DNA of 64,000 bases from an uncultured Alphaproteobacteria bacterium (GTDB lineage Bacteria > Pseudomonadota > Alphaproteobacteria > HIMB59), in assembly GCA_902575725.1 (NCBI GenBank), contig CACGSS010000001.1, positions 1 through 64,000 on the forward strand, given 5' to 3'. Position numbers and translations under genes: made by a program. The notes under the pieces are model-generated. The model saw nothing but the letters and a program-made list of their open reading frames with translations. It searched no databases and was not told where the DNA came from. Every line of letters begins with the position of its first letter. Position 1 is the first letter of the stretch. This document shows, piece after piece, positions 17,075-25,182 of the stretch.

Positions 17075-18458
17075 CAAGTGCTCTGTTACGAGACTCTTTC
17101 AAATCAACGATTGGATTAACATATTTTTTTTCTTTGACTAAACTATCTAATAATTTTTTATCTAAATATGGCTCAAATACTTTTTTTGATGAATTAAATA
17201 TTTTTAATTGTGGAATATACTTCAAGATAAATTTAGCCTGTGGATCGAACTTTTCTGACTGAAGCACAGGATTAAATACACGAAAATACGGGGAGGCATC
17301 TGCGCCACAGCCTGCTATCCACTGCCATCCAGCTGCATTACTAGCTTCATCATAATCTAGTAAACTTTTTTGAAAATACCGCTCACCTAATGTCCAGTTT
17401 AATAATAAATTTTTCACAAGAAAACTTCCAACAACCATTCTAAGCCTATTATGCATCCATCCCTCTTCATAAATTTGACTCATTGCAGCGTCTACAAGAG
17501 GTATGCCTGTTTTACCCTCAGTCCATAGAGCAAAATCTTTTTTACTACTTCTCCATGGGAATTTTTTAAATTTAGGGTTAATCGGTTTAGTTGATAAATC
17601 TTCAGAATAATACAACAATGAATAAGAAAATTCTCGCCAGCCAATTTCTGATAAATAAGTATTTACAGCATTATTAGATTTTTTTGAATTTTGGATTTTT
17701 TCAATTATTACCCGCGGGGATATCTCTCCAAATCTTAAGTGTGGAGATATTCTTGATGTCTGGTCAAAATCAGGCCTATTTCTATTTACATCATATTTAT
17801 CTATATGAGAAGAAATGTAAGTCTCAATTTTTTCCAAAGCTGCATCCTCTCCTGGACTCCAATAATTATTAAACTTCTCATACCAACTTCTATTAGATAA
17901 AAAATTGATTTTAGTTTTTTCACTGTGTTTAAATGATTTGATTGATGTATTTTTTTGATAAGAAAATTTCTTGTTCAAATAAACTTTAAAAGCAGTTTTC
18001 CAATAAGGAGTAAAAACTTTAAAGAACTGACCAGAGTTATTTTGTACTTCCCAAGGCTCATTAAGTAAGTGTGAATTAAAAGTTTCAACATGAATTTTTT
18101 TATTTTTAAAAAAACTTTTTATCTCAGTGTCTCTTTTAATAGATTGGTCTGAGTAGAGCCTATTCCAAATTAATGATGAAATTTTGTATTTTTCAATTAG
18201 GTGTGAGAGATTTTTTTTCGCTTCACCATCAGTTATAATAAGCTTTACATTAAATTTTTGTTCTAAATTCTTGGAATGCAGATGAAGAGTTTTGTTTAAC
18301 CACCATTGACCAGCATCTCCAGTGGCTTTCTTTTCAATGTCATCATAAATATAAACAAGTAATGCTGGGGATTTTTGTTTCGATATAAATTCCAGACAAG
18401 GATTATCAGTAATCCTAAAGTCTCTTCTCAGCCAATATAAAGTTCTATTTTCGATGAT
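17049..18458 (-). CDS. phr: Deoxyribodipyrimidine photolyase without a standard start codon
   Basis: Blue-light enzyme that repairs cyclobutane pyrimidine dimers using FAD. Translating the minus strand from 18458 gives about 469 uninterrupted residues: an N-terminal antenna domain with TLYWLRRDFRITDNPCLEF, then the FAD domain with FPWRSSKK, GIPLVDAAMSQIYEEGWMHN, GERYFQKSLLDYDEASNAAG and WQWIAGCGADASPYFRVFNP. All class I features are present. There is no ATG, GTG or TTG between the upstream bL33 stop (same frame) and residue about 160. Homology places the first residue at two consecutive ATC codons (18453-18458), so an AUC start, reinitiation after bL33, or a sequence error must be assumed. 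A start at 17978 (TTG) would delete the whole antenna domain. Confidence 0.88.
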   Translation of the reverse strand: MIENRTLYWLRRDFRITDNPCLEFISKQKSPALLVYIYDDIEKKATGDAGQWWLNKTLHLHSKNLEQKFNVKLIITDGEAKKNLSHLIEKYKISSLIWNRLYSDQSIKRDTEIKSFFKNKKIHVETFNSHLLNEPWEVQNNSGQFFKVFTPYWKTAFKVYLNKKFSYQKNTSIKSFKHSEKTKINFLSNRSWYEKFNNYWSPGEDAALEKIETYISSHIDKYDVNRNRPDFDQTSRISPHLRFGEISPRVIIEKIQNSKKSNNAVNTYLSEIGWREFSYSLLYYSEDLSTKPINPKFKKFPWRSSKKDFALWTEGKTGIPLVDAAMSQIYEEGWMHNRLRMVVGSFLVKNLLLNWTLGERYFQKSLLDYDEASNAAGWQWIAGCGADASPYFRVFNPVLQSEKFDPQAKFILKYIPQLKIFNSSKKVFEPYLDKKLLDSLVKEKKYVNPIVDLKESRNRALDAYQQTKS

Positions 18459-18473
18459 AAAATAATAACAAAA

Positions 18474-18668
18474 TTATTTACTATGAGGAGGCATTTTCTT
18501 TTCTACAAACCAAACATGCTGTTTCAAAACAGGGTCATACTTTCTCTGGCGAAGTTTGTCAGAAACTTTCAATCCTTTAGTGGGTTTACGTACAATATAT
18601 TTTGTGCCAGTTTCAGGTTTTTCTTCAGGTATTAACTGTTTAAGTTGGTATGTGGACTTTTTAGCCAT
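18474..18668 (-). CDS. rpmG: 50S ribosomal protein bL33 (divergent)
   Basis: 64 residues. The C-terminal half (KLRQRKYDPVLKQHVWFVEKKM) matches the bL33 pattern L-x-x-RKYDPVxxKHVxFxExK, and the N-terminus MAKKSTYQLKQLI matches its first strand. The middle is longer than the usual 55-residue protein and carries KPTKGLKV in place of the usual KNxRxKxEK segment. No zinc-binding Cys pairs. It lies about 50 bases downstream of trhO and directly upstream of, and in frame with, the photolyase. Confidence 0.8.
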   Translation of the reverse strand: MAKKSTYQLKQLIPEEKPETGTKYIVRKPTKGLKVSDKLRQRKYDPVLKQHVWFVEKKMPPHSK

Positions 18669-18720
18669 TGGCGTAAACTAAACTAATTTTGAATTTGGTC
18701 AACATTGATATTTAATGAAA

Positions 18721-19584
18721 TTAAAGAACTTTTTTCCAATGTTCTCGCTTATCTTTGAGAGAACGTCTCTTTTTTTCTGTCATATTATCAAAACAGATGG
18801 AACATGAATATCCTTCTTCATATTTAGGAGATTTTCTCTCTTTTGGAGTTAAAGGCATGTTACACCCATAACAAAGCTTACTCGTACCTTGAGAAAGTTG
18901 CTTGTTCAAAGATACTCTGTAGTCAAAAACAAAGCATTCACCCTTCCATGAGTCAGCAGATGTGGTTTCAAAATATTTTAATATTCCTCCTTTAAGTTGA
19001 TATGTCTCAATACCATATTTTTCCATTAAAGGTCCTGCTTTTTCACATCTAATACCACCTGTACAATAAATACCAACTTTTTTATTCTTAAATTTTTCTT
19101 TGTTATTCTTTATATAATTTTTGAAATCTTTAAATGTTTCAATTTTAGGGTTGATAGCATTTTTATAATGACCAATTTTAAATTCATAATCATTTCTTGT
19201 ATCAAGAATTTCTACATTTTTATCATTGGCAAATCTATCCCAATCTCTTGGTTCAATAAACTTAGATTTTTTAATGTCTGAAATTTTTAATCCAAAATCA
19301 GATGTAACTATTTCCTTTTTAAGTTTAATTTTAAACTCGTTAAAAATTCTTTGGCCATTAAAGTCTGATAATTTTATATTTTCTTTAGTGACTCCTAAAG
19401 ACATTAAATAGTCGATAATTTTTTTTTCTAATTTTGAAGAGACTACTATTGTACCATTTAAACCTTCCTCACTGATAATAATCGAACCTTTTATTTGTTT
19501 TAAAAGAAAGTGTAAATTTAATCTCTCTTTTAATAATCTGGGATTGGATACGTTAAAGAAACTATAAAACGCAATGACTCTCAT
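18721..19584 (-). CDS. trhO: tRNA uridine(34) hydroxylase TrhO (rhodanese family)
   Basis: Oxygen-dependent enzyme making 5-hydroxyuridine at the tRNA wobble base. An N-terminal acylphosphatase-like domain (ISEEGLNGTIV) is followed by a rhodanese domain (about 120-215) with the active-site loop YCTGGIRCEKAG, and a cysteine-rich C-terminus with CYGCNMPL and CSICFD pairs that may bind zinc. Length 287 is normal. The gene stands alone between hemA and bL33. Confidence 0.92.
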   Translation of the reverse strand: MRVIAFYSFFNVSNPRLLKERLNLHFLLKQIKGSIIISEEGLNGTIVVSSKLEKKIIDYLMSLGVTKENIKLSDFNGQRIFNEFKIKLKKEIVTSDFGLKISDIKKSKFIEPRDWDRFANDKNVEILDTRNDYEFKIGHYKNAINPKIETFKDFKNYIKNNKEKFKNKKVGIYCTGGIRCEKAGPLMEKYGIETYQLKGGILKYFETTSADSWKGECFVFDYRVSLNKQLSQGTSKLCYGCNMPLTPKERKSPKYEEGYSCSICFDNMTEKKRRSLKDKREHWKKVL

Positions 19585-19628
19585 TAGTATGTTTTATAAC
19601 AAATGTATAGATTGATCAAATAAGGCGT

Positions 19629-20897
19629 TTAAATTACTTTGATTTTATTAGTAAATTGATTTTCAAATTTAACTAACTGAGGCATAAATTTAAACCAAGC
19701 ATCTTTCAAAGCTTCTACAAATTTTTCAGTAGACTCTGGGTCATGACATGGAGTAGGAGTTATTCTTATTCTCTCAGTTCCTTTTGGGACTGTTGGATAA
19801 TTAATAGGCTGAACATAAACCTGGTGCTCATTTAAAAGAAAATCACTAATCTCTTTACACAATTTGCTATCTCCAATTAGTACTGGGATTATATGTGAAC
19901 CTGAGTCTAAAAAAGGAATACCTGCGGTTCGTAGTTCCTTTTTAACAAAATCAACATTCTCAAAGAATGAAGATCGAATTTCACCGTTTTTCTTTACTTG
20001 TCTAATGCTCTCTAGACTTCCAGCAGCTACTGCTGGGCACATGGATGTTGTAAAAATAAATCCTTTTGAAAAACTTCTGACAAAATCAATGATTGTCTCA
20101 GTCGAGGCAATGTAACCTCCAGCTAGACCAAATGCTTTTGCCAATGTTCCATTGATAATATCAATATGCTTAGATAATCCATTTTGATCTGCTACACCTG
20201 CTGCATTGGGACCGTATAAACCTACAGCATGAACTTCATCTAAGTATATTAATGCTCCATTATCCTGAGCAACCTGAATAATATCCTCTAGTGGTGCAAA
20301 ATCAGCTTCCATTGAATAGACAGACTCCAAGACGATAATTTTTGGTCGAGAAAAATCCACTCCCTTTAGAATGTCCTTTAGGTGTTTTACATCGTTATGA
20401 CGATAAATAGCTTTTTCTTTTTTACTTGTACGAATTCCCTCTATAAGTGATGCGTGATTTAGTTCATCACTTAAAACTAAACAATTATCAAAAGCAGATA
20501 TAATAGACTTTAGTGCAGACTCATTAGCACTATATCCAGAATTAAATGCTAGAGCTCTTTCTTTTTTATGTAAGAGTGCGATTTCTTTTTCGAGTTGAAT
20601 ATGGAAATTAGTAGTACCTGATATATTCCTTGTTCCTCCGCTTCCCGCTCCTAACTTCTCAGCAGCATATTGCATTGCGGAAATAACTTCTTTGTTCTGG
20701 CTCATGCCTAAGTAATCATTTGAACACCAGACATCAATCTCTTCGGTTTGACCATTACTATGTCTTGTAGCTTTGGGATACTGTCCGGCTTTTCTTTCTA
20801 TGTTGTTAAATACTCTATAGTGGCCTTCATCCTTAATTTTATCAATTTCAGATTGAAGGGTGCTTAAATAATTAGATTTCCAGTTGTGATTTTTCAC
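19629..20897 (-). CDS. hemA: 5-aminolevulinate synthase
   Basis: PLP enzyme of the C4 (Shemin) route that condenses glycine and succinyl-CoA to 5-aminolevulinate, typical of alphaproteobacteria. Visible motifs are WCSNDYLGMSQN, GAGSGGTRNISGT, SDELNHASLIEGI, YLDEVHAVGLYG and the PLP-lysine loop NGTLAKAFGLAGG (about 245-257). 422 residues, start GTG. It provides the substrate for the heme operon that begins on the other strand at about 22769, two genes away. Confidence 0.96.
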   Translation of the reverse strand: MKNHNWKSNYLSTLQSEIDKIKDEGHYRVFNNIERKAGQYPKATRHSNGQTEEIDVWCSNDYLGMSQNKEVISAMQYAAEKLGAGSGGTRNISGTTNFHIQLEKEIALLHKKERALAFNSGYSANESALKSIISAFDNCLVLSDELNHASLIEGIRTSKKEKAIYRHNDVKHLKDILKGVDFSRPKIIVLESVYSMEADFAPLEDIIQVAQDNGALIYLDEVHAVGLYGPNAAGVADQNGLSKHIDIINGTLAKAFGLAGGYIASTETIIDFVRSFSKGFIFTTSMCPAVAAGSLESIRQVKKNGEIRSSFFENVDFVKKELRTAGIPFLDSGSHIIPVLIGDSKLCKEISDFLLNEHQVYVQPINYPTVPKGTERIRITPTPCHDPESTEKFVEALKDAWFKFMPQLVKFENQFTNKIKVI

Positions 20898-20947
20898 AAG
20901 TATTAATTTATTTTTTACTAATCTAAAAGATACTGCAATAAAGACGC

Positions 20948-20973
20948 ATAAAGCCTCTAATTAGGGGCTTTTT
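20948..20973 (-). terminator. Hairpin overlapping the LLM oxidoreductase stop
   Basis: AAAGCC-T-CTAATTAG-G-GGCTTT forms a stem whose only imperfection is a G-U type pair, across 20950-20971. The TAA stop of the LLM oxidoreductase lies inside it. On the minus strand it is followed by an A/T-rich stretch upstream of hemA, so it may end LLM transcription or protect its 3' end. Confidence 0.45.
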
Positions 20974-21980
20974 GTCCTATTTATCCTAGGAATTACTTCT
21001 TTGCCAATCAGTTCAATAGATTTGATTAAATTTACATGGGTAATATCAGCTATATCCATTTGAAATTGGAATCTATCAATACCTCCAAGGGCTTGACTAT
21101 GTCTGATAATCTTTTCAGCGACCTGATCAGGATCGCCTAAAACTATAGCTCCTAATGGACCAATTTGATTGTCAAATTGGTCTCTCGTCACAGGACCCCA
21201 ACCTCTTTCTTTTCCAATTTTTGTGAACATTTTATGATAACCCTCATAATACAAATCTATTGCTTCATCCATACTATTTGCGACATATCCCAGTGAATGA
21301 AGTCCTACGGAGAGTTTTTCTGGGGGGTGTCCTGCTTCTTTACCCGCCTGTCGATAAATATCTACCAAAGGCCTAAAGCGATGAGTATTGCCTCCAATTA
21401 TGGCAATCATTAGAGGTAAGCCCATTGAACCTGCTCTTGCAAAAGATTGAGGTGTGCCACCAACACCTAACCAAATTGGGACAGGGTTTTGAATAGGCCT
21501 TGGATAAATAGGTAAATTATTTATCGAAGGTCTAAATTTACCAGACCAACTAACAAATTCATTTTCTCTAATTTTTAAAAGCAAACCGAGCTTTTCAATA
21601 AACAATTCATCATAATCTTTGAAATCCAAACCAAACAATGGAAAGGCCTCAGAAAATGATCCTCTTCCAGCTACCATTTCTGCTCTACCTCCGGATATCA
21701 GATCAAGAGTAGACAAGTTTTGAAATACACGAACAGGATCTGCTGCGCTTAAAACAGTTACAGCACTTATTAGCTTAATATTTTTTGTTTGTGCTGCAGC
21801 TGCAGCTAATATCATAAATGGTGCTGAGTCTAAAAATTCTTTTCTATGATGCTCTCCTATCCCAAATGAATTTAATCCAACTTCATCTGCAAAAATAATT
21901 CTATCAATAACATTATTGATGGCTTTAACACTATCTGAGCCCTCTCTTTTATCTGCAAAACTGTCTATACCGATTTCCAA
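20961..21980 (-). CDS. LLM-class flavin-dependent oxidoreductase
   Basis: Luciferase-like TIM-barrel flavin enzyme (339 residues). Typical parts are the N-terminal MEIGIDSFAD, GIGEHHRKEF (about 41-50), SAVTVLSAADPVRVFQN and AEMVAGRGSFSEAFPLFG, plus PVPIWLGVGGTPQSFARAG. The substrate cannot be predicted; known relatives are FMN-dependent monooxygenases. It starts with TTG, 9 bases after the SDR gene stop, and forms a two-gene unit with it. Confidence 0.85.
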   Translation of the reverse strand: MEIGIDSFADKREGSDSVKAINNVIDRIIFADEVGLNSFGIGEHHRKEFLDSAPFMILAAAAAQTKNIKLISAVTVLSAADPVRVFQNLSTLDLISGGRAEMVAGRGSFSEAFPLFGLDFKDYDELFIEKLGLLLKIRENEFVSWSGKFRPSINNLPIYPRPIQNPVPIWLGVGGTPQSFARAGSMGLPLMIAIIGGNTHRFRPLVDIYRQAGKEAGHPPEKLSVGLHSLGYVANSMDEAIDLYYEGYHKMFTKIGKERGWGPVTRDQFDNQIGPLGAIVLGDPDQVAEKIIRHSQALGGIDRFQFQMDIADITHVNLIKSIELIGKEVIPRINRTKSP

Positions 21981-21989
21981 GGTGTTCTT

Positions 21990-22667
21990 CTAAAATTTTT
22001 CAGTGTTTGTTCTAATTTCAATTTCCCATGACCAAGCTTTTTTATCCTGTAAATAAAAATTTAGGTATTGTTTTGCAATTTCATCAGGGTGTATCATTTG
22101 ATAATTTCCAACTGGTTCTTTACCTATTCCTCCATCTATAACGAAATGACCTATATGAATATTTTGTGGGTGAAGCTCTCTTGCCAAAGATTGTGCTAAG
22201 CCTCTCAAACCAAACTTTCCCATAGCAAAAGACGCAGATTTGGCAAAACCCTTTACACTTGCAGATGATCCAGTGAAAAAAATATTACCTTTTCCTATTT
22301 TTAACATTCTTTTTACTGATTCATGCGCTACTAGAAAAGCCCCATAACTATTTACTTTTATTGATTGAAGCATTTCATCAGGATCGTATTCAATAAAAGG
22401 TTTTACAATTCTAAGAGATGGATTATAGATAACAATTTCTGGAGTGCCTATAATTGAGTCAGTCTGCAAAAATAAATTTTGAACACTTTTATTTTCCGTT
22501 GAGTCACACTTAAAAACTAAAGCGTCGATCTCTTTTTTTAAACTGTCAAGTTTGTCTATGTTTCTGGCAGCAAGTACAATTTTCATCCCCTTTGAATTAA
22601 ATGCTCTAGCCAAAGAAGCACTTAAACCTGAACCTGCTCCGACAATTAAAACTGCTTTTTGTGTCAT
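21990..22667 (-). CDS. Atypical short-chain dehydrogenase/reductase (catalytic Tyr replaced by Phe)
   Basis: 225-residue SDR with the NAD(P)-binding motif GAGSGLSASLARAF (about 10-23) and AARNIDKL suggesting NADP preference. The active-site pattern S-x12-Y-x3-K is present as S-x12-F-x3-K: TGSSAS is followed by FAMGKFGLRG, with Phe where the catalytic Tyr belongs. The ending IHIGHFVIDGGI is typical of a known atypical SDR group. Redox function may therefore be altered or absent. It is divergent from the heme operon, with about 100 bases between starts. Confidence 0.85.
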   Translation of the reverse strand: MTQKAVLIVGAGSGLSASLARAFNSKGMKIVLAARNIDKLDSLKKEIDALVFKCDSTENKSVQNLFLQTDSIIGTPEIVIYNPSLRIVKPFIEYDPDEMLQSIKVNSYGAFLVAHESVKRMLKIGKGNIFFTGSSASVKGFAKSASFAMGKFGLRGLAQSLARELHPQNIHIGHFVIDGGIGKEPVGNYQMIHPDEIAKQYLNFYLQDKKAWSWEIEIRTNTEKF

Positions 22668-22713
22668 AATTTCAAACGTTATTTAGCATAACATATTTTG
22701 AAATAAGTACATA

Positions 22714-22743
22714 TTGACCAATAAGTCTCGCTTAAATTGTATT
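22714..22743 (+). promoter_or_regulatory. Probable promoter of the heme operon
   Basis: TTGACC (22714-22719) and a weak -10 TTGTAT/TGTATT (about 22737-22743) are 17-18 bases apart. Transcription would begin near 22750, which excludes the TTG at 22748 as start codon and favours the ATGs at 22769-22784. The assignment is by pattern only. Confidence 0.4.
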
Positions 22744-22768
22744 AGCGTTGATTATTTGTTATTTCTTA

Positions 22769-24262
22769 ATGTCATCAATGGTTATGAAAAAGATTGTTTT
22801 ATTATCAAGAAAAAGTTTTCTCGCTAAAATTCAAACTCACATTGCGGAAATAGAAATTAATAAAATACAAAAAAATATAATTGATACACATTACTCATCA
22901 AGCGTTGGTGACACGGACATGTCAGCTAAAGCTTGGGAACAACATGGATTTGGAATATTTACAAATTCACTCTCAAAAAAATTAATCTTAAAAGATGCAG
23001 ATGTGGTAGTTCATTCATTCAAAGATCTTCCTGTTAAAAATCTTAATAAGACTTCTTTTATTTGTCTCAAAAGAGATGATCCAAGAGATGTTATTCTTAT
23101 TAAAAAGACTTCATTAAATAAAAAAAAATTAGTTATAGGGACATCCTCTCCTAGAAGAAAATATTATTTAAAAAAATTAAGAAAGTTTTTACCGTTTGAA
23201 GAATTGAAGCCATTTGACATTAGGGGAAACGTACCATCTAGGCTGGAAAAAATATTAAATTCCTCAAAAGAAGACGGGGTGTTTATGGCTAAAGCTGCTA
23301 TAGATAGAATTTTTAAATATGGAGAAAAAATTAATAAAAAAGATTATATAAATTTTAAATTGAAATTTAAAAAGTTTGAGAAGATAATTTTACCAATTTC
23401 TGAATTTCCTAGTGCGGCAGCACAAGGATGCATTGCTTTGGAATATAGGAGAGATGATCGAAAAACAGAAAAAATATTGAAAAAAATTAATCATTTACCT
23501 TCGTTAAATGATTGTCAAAGAGAGAGAAAATATTTATACAAATGGGGAGGTGGTTGCAATTTAGATGTAGGTGTAACTATTGAAAATATTCTAAATGAAA
23601 AAATCTTATTTGCACAAGGGAAAGATAATCAAACAAAAAAATATTTTAAAGAAAAAAAATATCTAAATAATAAAAAAGTTAAAAAAGTTAAAAATATATT
23701 TCCTTCAAGCTTATCAAAATATCAAATGTTTCAGAGAAATTTGCATGAATTTAATAAAACAGTAAAAAATAAAAATGTTTTGGCCACAAGATCAGAATTT
23801 AAAGAGTTTAAATCTTTGAAAAGTGTATCAAATCTTATAACTTCCGGCGTAAGTTCTTGGAAAAAAATAAGTAAAATGGGCATTCTTGTAAATTCTTCTC
23901 TCGATAGTTTTGGTGAAAATTATCGAGAAACTGAAAATTTTTATAAAGATAATCAAAAACCTACTTATAAACTTACATATGAAGGGAATATGCTAAATAA
24001 AAAATTCCCTGTCATATCACACTATAGTTTAGTCCCTTTGATTAATGACAATACGATTGATAATTTGTTTGTAGCGGAGAGTTTTTATTGGATGAGCTTC
24101 TCTGCATTTAAATTAGCTATGCAACTAAGACCAGAAATACTAAATAAGCGTAATTCGTGTGGACCTGGTCAAACGTATCTTCAAATTTCTAAATTTATTC
24201 CTAAAAATCAATTAAATGTATATCTTACTTATGATGATTTTAAAAATTTTGAACTTAAATGA
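22769..24262 (+). CDS. hemC: Porphobilinogen deaminase with C-terminal HemD-like extension
   Basis: Residues 1 to about 300 are HemC, which polymerises four porphobilinogens to hydroxymethylbilane: VLLSRKSFLAKIQ, DVVVHSFKDLPV, GTSSPRRKYYLKKL, FDIRGNVPSRLEKI, FPSAAAQGCIALEYRR, and the dipyrromethane-cofactor cysteine in WGGGCNLDVGV. A further 170 or so residues follow, containing LITSGVSSWKKISKMGI, SFYWMSFSAFKLAM and SCGPGQTYLQISK, which resemble the SpSAv and GpxT elements of uroporphyrinogen-III synthase (HemD). A HemC-HemD fusion with a short HemD is likely. Start is one of ATG 22769, 22778 or 22784; none has a clear ribosome-binding site. The stop overlaps hemB (ATGA). Confidence 0.88.
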   Translation: MSSMVMKKIVLLSRKSFLAKIQTHIAEIEINKIQKNIIDTHYSSSVGDTDMSAKAWEQHGFGIFTNSLSKKLILKDADVVVHSFKDLPVKNLNKTSFICLKRDDPRDVILIKKTSLNKKKLVIGTSSPRRKYYLKKLRKFLPFEELKPFDIRGNVPSRLEKILNSSKEDGVFMAKAAIDRIFKYGEKINKKDYINFKLKFKKFEKIILPISEFPSAAAQGCIALEYRRDDRKTEKILKKINHLPSLNDCQRERKYLYKWGGGCNLDVGVTIENILNEKILFAQGKDNQTKKYFKEKKYLNNKKVKKVKNIFPSSLSKYQMFQRNLHEFNKTVKNKNVLATRSEFKEFKSLKSVSNLITSGVSSWKKISKMGILVNSSLDSFGENYRETENFYKDNQKPTYKLTYEGNMLNKKFPVISHYSLVPLINDNTIDNLFVAESFYWMSFSAFKLAMQLRPEILNKRNSCGPGQTYLQISKFIPKNQLNVYLTYDDFKNFELK

Positions 24263-25182
24263 TTAAAAATTATTTCCCTATTGATCAGTCTAAATCTCTT
24301 AAAAAGAAAATTTTAATTCAACCTTTATTTGTGGATCAAAAGGTAAAAAATTCAAAGGAAATTAAAGGATTAGGTGATAATAAGAGTTGGTCATCTTCAT
24401 CTATAATTAAGGCAATTGAAAAGGATTTAAAAAAAGGTATCAATAATTTTCTACTTTTTATCGTTCCAAATAAAAAACAAAAAAATCCGGAGGATTTTAG
24501 CTTTCACTATGAAGTTATAAGAAAAATTAAAAATTATTTTGGAAAAGATATAGTTTTACTTATAGATACATGCTTATGCTCAATAACTGTTGATGGGCAT
24601 TGTGGAGTTACTCATAAAAAATCAATTGATCTTAATAAGACACATTACTCTTTAGGATTAGCGGCAAATACATATCTTGAGGCGGGAGCTGATATAATTG
24701 CACCAAGTGACATGATGAAAAATACGACTAAATATTTGAGAAAAATATTTGTTCAAAATGGTTTTTCAAATTCTCAAATAATGAGTTACTCAACAAAATT
24801 TAAAAGTCACTTCTACGGCCCTTTTAGAGATGTTGCAAAATCATCACCACAGAGATTTGATCGGTCATCATATCAATTACCTGTTGAAGACAAAGCAAAG
24901 GCGATTAAAAGCTCAATTAGTAATGCAGCTCAAGGTGCAAATTATTTAATGGTTAAGCCTGGAATGACCTCAATAGATTTAATAAGAGATATAAAAAAGG
25001 AGACACTGCTACCCACGGGCGCGTACCAAGTAAGTGGTGAATATGCTAGTTTACAAATGCTCAGCAAAGCTAAATTTGGCAACTATGTTGATTTGCTCCA
25101 AGAGTCTTTAACGGTACTCAAAAGAGCTCAAGCAGATTTTATTATTACTTATGGAGCTAGAGATATTGCAAAATACCTATAA
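24259..25182 (+). CDS. hemB: Porphobilinogen synthase (5-aminolevulinate dehydratase), zinc type
   Basis: Joins two 5-aminolevulinates to porphobilinogen. The active-site lysines are in YSTKFKSHFYGPFRD (about 175-189) and YLMVKPGM (about 230-237). The metal loop DTCLCSITVDGHCG (about 96-109) has the three cysteines of zinc-dependent enzymes, whereas many alphaproteobacterial homologues carry Asp there and use magnesium. 307 residues. It overlaps hemC by 4 bases and hemE by 32. Confidence 0.95.
   Translation: MIKNYFPIDQSKSLKKKILIQPLFVDQKVKNSKEIKGLGDNKSWSSSSIIKAIEKDLKKGINNFLLFIVPNKKQKNPEDFSFHYEVIRKIKNYFGKDIVLLIDTCLCSITVDGHCGVTHKKSIDLNKTHYSLGLAANTYLEAGADIIAPSDMMKNTTKYLRKIFVQNGFSNSQIMSYSTKFKSHFYGPFRDVAKSSPQRFDRSSYQLPVEDKAKAIKSSISNAAQGANYLMVKPGMTSIDLIRDIKKETLLPTGAYQVSGEYASLQMLSKAKFGNYVDLLQESLTVLKRAQADFIITYGARDIAKYL

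Noticed and set aside
17049..17978. Photolyase treated as a truncated pseudogene starting at 17978
   Set aside because: The upstream frame encodes a complete antenna domain in the same frame without stops; only the start codon is unusual.
22748..22768. TTG at 22748 as start of hemC
   Set aside because: It would lie at or before the inferred transcription start and adds residues with no HemC homology; the ATGs at 22769-22784 are better.
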